Assembly (NCBI GenBank): GCA_016787085.1
Contig: JAEUVJ010000073.1
Span: 1 to 64,000 of the forward strand
Direction of reading: 5' to 3'
Length of the DNA: 64,000 nt
Source: Chitinophagaceae bacterium
GTDB taxonomy: Bacteria; Bacteroidota; Bacteroidia; Chitinophagales; Chitinophagaceae
How positions within the stretch are numbered: position 1 is the stretch's first letter; each line of letters starts with the position of its first letter. The position numbers were made by a program, and so were the translations under genes. Below are positions 61,476 through 64,000 of the stretch, piece after piece. The notes beneath the pieces are model-generated. The model ran no database searches and was not told the DNA's origin. It was given only the letters and a program-made list of their open reading frames with translations.

Positions 61476-62717
61476 ATGGACATTCAAAGTATAAAAAACA
61501 GGTTTGGTATCATTGGCAACTCCCCTGCCCTTAACTATGCGCTGCAGGTGGCAGTGCAGGTAGCGGCCACTGATCTTACCGTGCTGATCATGGGTGAAAG
61601 CGGCGTGGGCAAAGAAGCCTTTTCGATGATCATTCATTCACTGTCCAACCGCAAACACAATCCGTTTATCGCCGTCAACTGTGGCGCCATACCGGAAGGA
61701 ACAATAGATTCTGAATTGTTTGGCCATGAAAAGGGATCATTTACCGGTGCGGTGGATTCAAGAAAAGGATATTTTGAAACCGTCAATGGCGGCACTATCT
61801 TTTTAGATGAGATCGGCGAAATGCCATTGGGCACACAGGCAAGGCTATTGCGTGTACTGGAAGCAGGAGAATACATCCGTGTAGGTTCTTCCAAAGTGCA
61901 GAAGACCGATGTACGGGTGATAGCTGCTACCAATAAAGATCTGTTACAACTGGTACAACAGGGAAAATTCAGGGAAGACCTGTATTATCGTTTGAGTACA
62001 GTACCGATCCGGGTACCGGCGCTGCATGATCGTAAAGAAGACGTACATCTGCTGTTCAGGAAATTTGCTGCTGACTTTGCAGACAAATACAAGACAGCTT
62101 CTGTACAACTGGATGAGGAAGCAAAACAACTGTTAATAAACTATCCCTGGCCCGGCAATGTCAGGGAATTGAAGAATATTGCAGAACAGATTTCAGTTCT
62201 TTCACAGGATAAGCAGATATCGGCCCGGGATCTTTCAAAGTTTTTACAACCGTATTCGAGTAACAGGCTGCCTGTACTTGCACATACCAACGGAAGCCCG
62301 CAGGAGTTTGCCAACGAACGGGAGATACTGTACAAACTCTTCTTCGATATGAAGAAGGATGTAACTGAATTGAAAAGGATGTTCCTGGATGTGTTGCAAA
62401 ACCCGGCGCTGGCCACACAGAATACAGCATTCATTAACGAACTGAAGGAGCTGAAACCACATGACAACCTGCAACCGGTATTGATGCAGACGAATGTGCA
62501 GCCGCTTCCATCCGTTCCCGTGTCGATCGGCATGAGTAGTGCCATCCATGATCATGTAGAAGTGGAAGAAAGCCTGAACATCATGGACAAGGAAAAGGAA
62601 CTGATCATAAAAGCGCTGAAGAAACATAAAGGGAAGAGAAAAGATGCAGCGCTTGACCTCGGCATCAGTGAACGAACACTATACCGGAAACTGAAAGAAT
62701 ATGATATAGAAGAATAA
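61476..62717 (+). CDS. Sigma-54-type transcriptional activator without sensory domain
   Basis: 413 residues. The AAA+ domain starts at about residue 10: Walker A GESGVGKE (40-47), the sigma-54 contact loop as GSFTGA (87-92) in place of GAFTGA, and Walker B GGTIFLDEIGEM (105-116). No receiver, PAS or GAF domain precedes it. A variable linker (about 250-365) leads to a Fis-type HTH (KDAALDLGISERTLYRKLKEYDI). Its control must come from protein level, partners or the linker. The TAA stop overlaps the next ATG. Confidence 0.9.
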   Translation: MDIQSIKNRFGIIGNSPALNYALQVAVQVAATDLTVLIMGESGVGKEAFSMIIHSLSNRKHNPFIAVNCGAIPEGTIDSELFGHEKGSFTGAVDSRKGYFETVNGGTIFLDEIGEMPLGTQARLLRVLEAGEYIRVGSSKVQKTDVRVIAATNKDLLQLVQQGKFREDLYYRLSTVPIRVPALHDRKEDVHLLFRKFAADFADKYKTASVQLDEEAKQLLINYPWPGNVRELKNIAEQISVLSQDKQISARDLSKFLQPYSSNRLPVLAHTNGSPQEFANEREILYKLFFDMKKDVTELKRMFLDVLQNPALATQNTAFINELKELKPHDNLQPVLMQTNVQPLPSVPVSIGMSSAIHDHVEVEESLNIMDKEKELIIKALKKHKGKRKDAALDLGISERTLYRKLKEYDIEE

Positions 62718-63238
62718 TGAAAACACTTCAGAAAATATTATTTGTTTTATTACCGTTTATTATCATAGCGGCTGGTATTACCCATACCGGCTGTAATATT
62801 TACAAATTCCAGGATATTAACGTTCCTGACACCATCAGGGTGGTGAAAGTAAATTATATCGAAAACAGGGCCAGCTATGTCAACCCCCAGTTATCTCCCC
62901 AGCTAACCGATAAGCTGAGGCAGAAGATCGTGAGCCAAACAAGGTTGAAACAAACCGCCGGCGATAACGCTGACTGGGAGATCAGCTGCGAGATCAGGGA
63001 TTATTCATTCAGTACAGCCGGTGTAGCCAATAACCAGAGCGCTACCAACAGGATCAACGTTTCCGTACATGTTATCTTAAATAATATCAAAGGAGGAGAA
63101 ACCAAGGAATACGATGTCAGCCGGAATTTTGATTTTTCCGCCAATCAATCGCTGCAACAGGCAGAGGCCAGCCTGCTTACTGAAATGATCCGGGGCCTTA
63201 CCGATGATATCTTTAACCGTCTTTTTTCAGACTGGTAG
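62717..63238 (+). CDS. lptE: LptE-like lipopolysaccharide-assembly lipoprotein
   Basis: 173 residues. A lipobox at C26 (THTGC) follows the signal; the mature region KFQDINVPDTIRVVKVNYIENRASYVNPQLSPQLTDKLRQKI and WEISCEIRDYSFSTAGVANNQSATNRINVSVHVILNN is typical of Bacteroidota LptE-type proteins, which plug the LptD channel. The start overlaps the activator's stop codon by one base, so translation is coupled. Symbol given by family similarity only. Confidence 0.82.
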   Translation: MKTLQKILFVLLPFIIIAAGITHTGCNIYKFQDINVPDTIRVVKVNYIENRASYVNPQLSPQLTDKLRQKIVSQTRLKQTAGDNADWEISCEIRDYSFSTAGVANNQSATNRINVSVHVILNNIKGGETKEYDVSRNFDFSANQSLQQAEASLLTEMIRGLTDDIFNRLFSDW

Positions 63239-63285
63239 ACTTTTTTCTCACCTGATTTTACATGGTATTCCGTTAATTTGCAGCT

Positions 63286-64000
63286 ATGAACAGGGCTGTT
63301 GATCAACTGGCTATTTCTATTCTGAAAAAACCGCTGAGCGAATGCAGCGCAGACGAGTTGCGTCAATTATCTGTTCAATATCCCTGGTTTGCCCCGGCTC
63401 AATTATTATATGCTGAAAAGCTGAAGGAAGACAACCCGTCACTATACGAAAGCCAGGTGCAGAAGACAGCCCTCTATTTCCCCAACAGGTTATGGCTGCA
63501 TCATTTGCTGAATGAAAATGACCATACGGGTAATGTTTCAGTAAATTTTCCTTCTGAAGGATTAAATCCTGTTGTGCAGGAAACGGAACAGCCTCCTGTT
63601 ATTTCTCATGAAGAAGTATCACTCCCTGAAGTTATTCTTGCTCATACAATGACCGAAGCGGCTCTGGAAGAGAAAGTAAATACTGTTGAAGCTCCTCCGG
63701 AGGAAGCGGCTAATGATAACATAGCAGAAGCTACACTCCCTGACACCCGCACAGAAGAATCTGTTATCATACAAACTGATAATGGTCAGAGCGAAGAAGA
63801 GAACAGCAGCCCTGAAACGGAACTAAGCGCTGAGCCGGCTATGCGTATGCCCGAGTTCAGGATCGAGCCCATTAATCCTGCTACAGCTCCGTTAAGCTTT
63901 CAACCTTACCATACGGTGGATTATTTTGCTTCGCAGGGGATCAGGTTCAAAGAGCAGGAAAAGCCGAAGGACCGTTTCGGTCAGCAATTATTAAGTTTTA
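63286..64000 (+). CDS. Conserved protein, truncated by the window end
   Basis: 238 complete codons before the edge. The start NRAVDQLAISILKKPLSECSADELRQLSVQYPWFAPAQLLYAEKLKED is a helical region; residues about 85-190 are acidic and low in complexity (SLPEVILAHTMTEAALEEK, EESVIIQTDNGQSEEE), suggesting an unstructured linker. The end visible (PYHTVDYFASQGIRFKEQEK) recalls proteins that follow LptE in Chitinophagaceae. Role unknown. The gene is 47 bases after the LptE-like gene and likely part of that unit. Confidence 0.65.
   Translation, partial: MNRAVDQLAISILKKPLSECSADELRQLSVQYPWFAPAQLLYAEKLKEDNPSLYESQVQKTALYFPNRLWLHHLLNENDHTGNVSVNFPSEGLNPVVQETEQPPVISHEEVSLPEVILAHTMTEAALEEKVNTVEAPPEEAANDNIAEATLPDTRTEESVIIQTDNGQSEEENSSPETELSAEPAMRMPEFRIEPINPATAPLSFQPYHTVDYFASQGIRFKEQEKPKDRFGQQLLSF

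Noticed and set aside
1..64000. CRISPR arrays, rRNA operons and riboswitches
   Set aside because: No regularly spaced direct repeats, rRNA segments or recognisable riboswitch folds were seen anywhere in the window.

Overview
The window looks like chromosome of a Bacteroidota member, most likely family Chitinophagaceae. Evidence: many starts are preceded by a TAnnTTTG element (the Bacteroidota -7 box) with little Shine-Dalgarno signal; there is a protein with a type IX secretion C-terminal signal, a TonB-type outer-membrane barrel with a carboxypeptidase-like N-terminal domain, and the Bacteroidota cluster rpmB-rpmG-DUF4295-ftsY. There is no rRNA, CRISPR array or prophage. One tRNA gene (Gly, CCC) is present. 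Family placement is inference from gene content only.

Layout. 1-65: the first 21 codons of an IS1182-type transposase running off the left edge. 66-8,244: an accessory-looking run of small plus-strand genes for stress or detoxification: NTF2-like, four VOC-fold proteins (a fifth follows at 15.4 kb), DUF1801, an ArsR-AHSA1-VOC operon with its own operator and terminator, DUF4256, a small membrane protein, a nitrilase-fold amidase, and a YCII/ECF42 sigma-factor module. 8,508-15,296: a TetR regulator followed by a complete tripartite RND efflux system (lipoprotein adaptor, pump, outer-membrane channel). 15,385-16,516: a VOC/ankyrin pair.

16,537-26,841: largely core genes (Gfo/Idh/MocA oxidoreductase, rimO, nhaA, ftsY, DUF4295, rpmG, rpmB) followed by poorly known envelope proteins, including one gene broken by an in-frame amber codon and a lysine-rich histone-H1-like protein with a cysteine-rich tail. 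26,996-36,729: envelope and surface genes: lipoproteins, beta-barrels, a 601-residue beta-helix protein with phage-fibre-like ends next to a T9SS-sorted protein, and an M1 metallopeptidase. 36,831-48,483: metabolism and repair (lpdA, pcm, phosphohexomutase) interrupted by an AT-rich gene with a nucleoside-deoxyribosyltransferase/TIR-like C-terminal domain, which is the best candidate here for a defence or signalling gene; then a LytTR regulator with a PQQ-type propeller protein, an AraC regulator, an SGNH hydrolase and a phosphoribosyltransferase. 48,549-55,548: two halves of an apparent Fe-S redox pair separated by about 5 kb of transport and enzyme genes. 56,525-57,285: tRNA-Gly followed by a Y1 (IS200/REP-associated) transposase framed by short GC-rich hairpins. 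57,306 to the right end: an outer-membrane receptor, then miaB, a 51-residue membrane protein, a sigma-54-type activator, an LptE-like lipoprotein and a truncated gene, closely packed as one transcription unit.

The observations most worth following are the NDT/TIR-like gene at 39.0-40.0 kb, the ArsR operator that encloses its own -7 box, the Y1 transposase with its paired hairpins, the long imperfect direct repeats around the first gene, the amber-interrupted gene at 23.2 kb, and the histone-like/cysteine-rich fusion at 24.9 kb.
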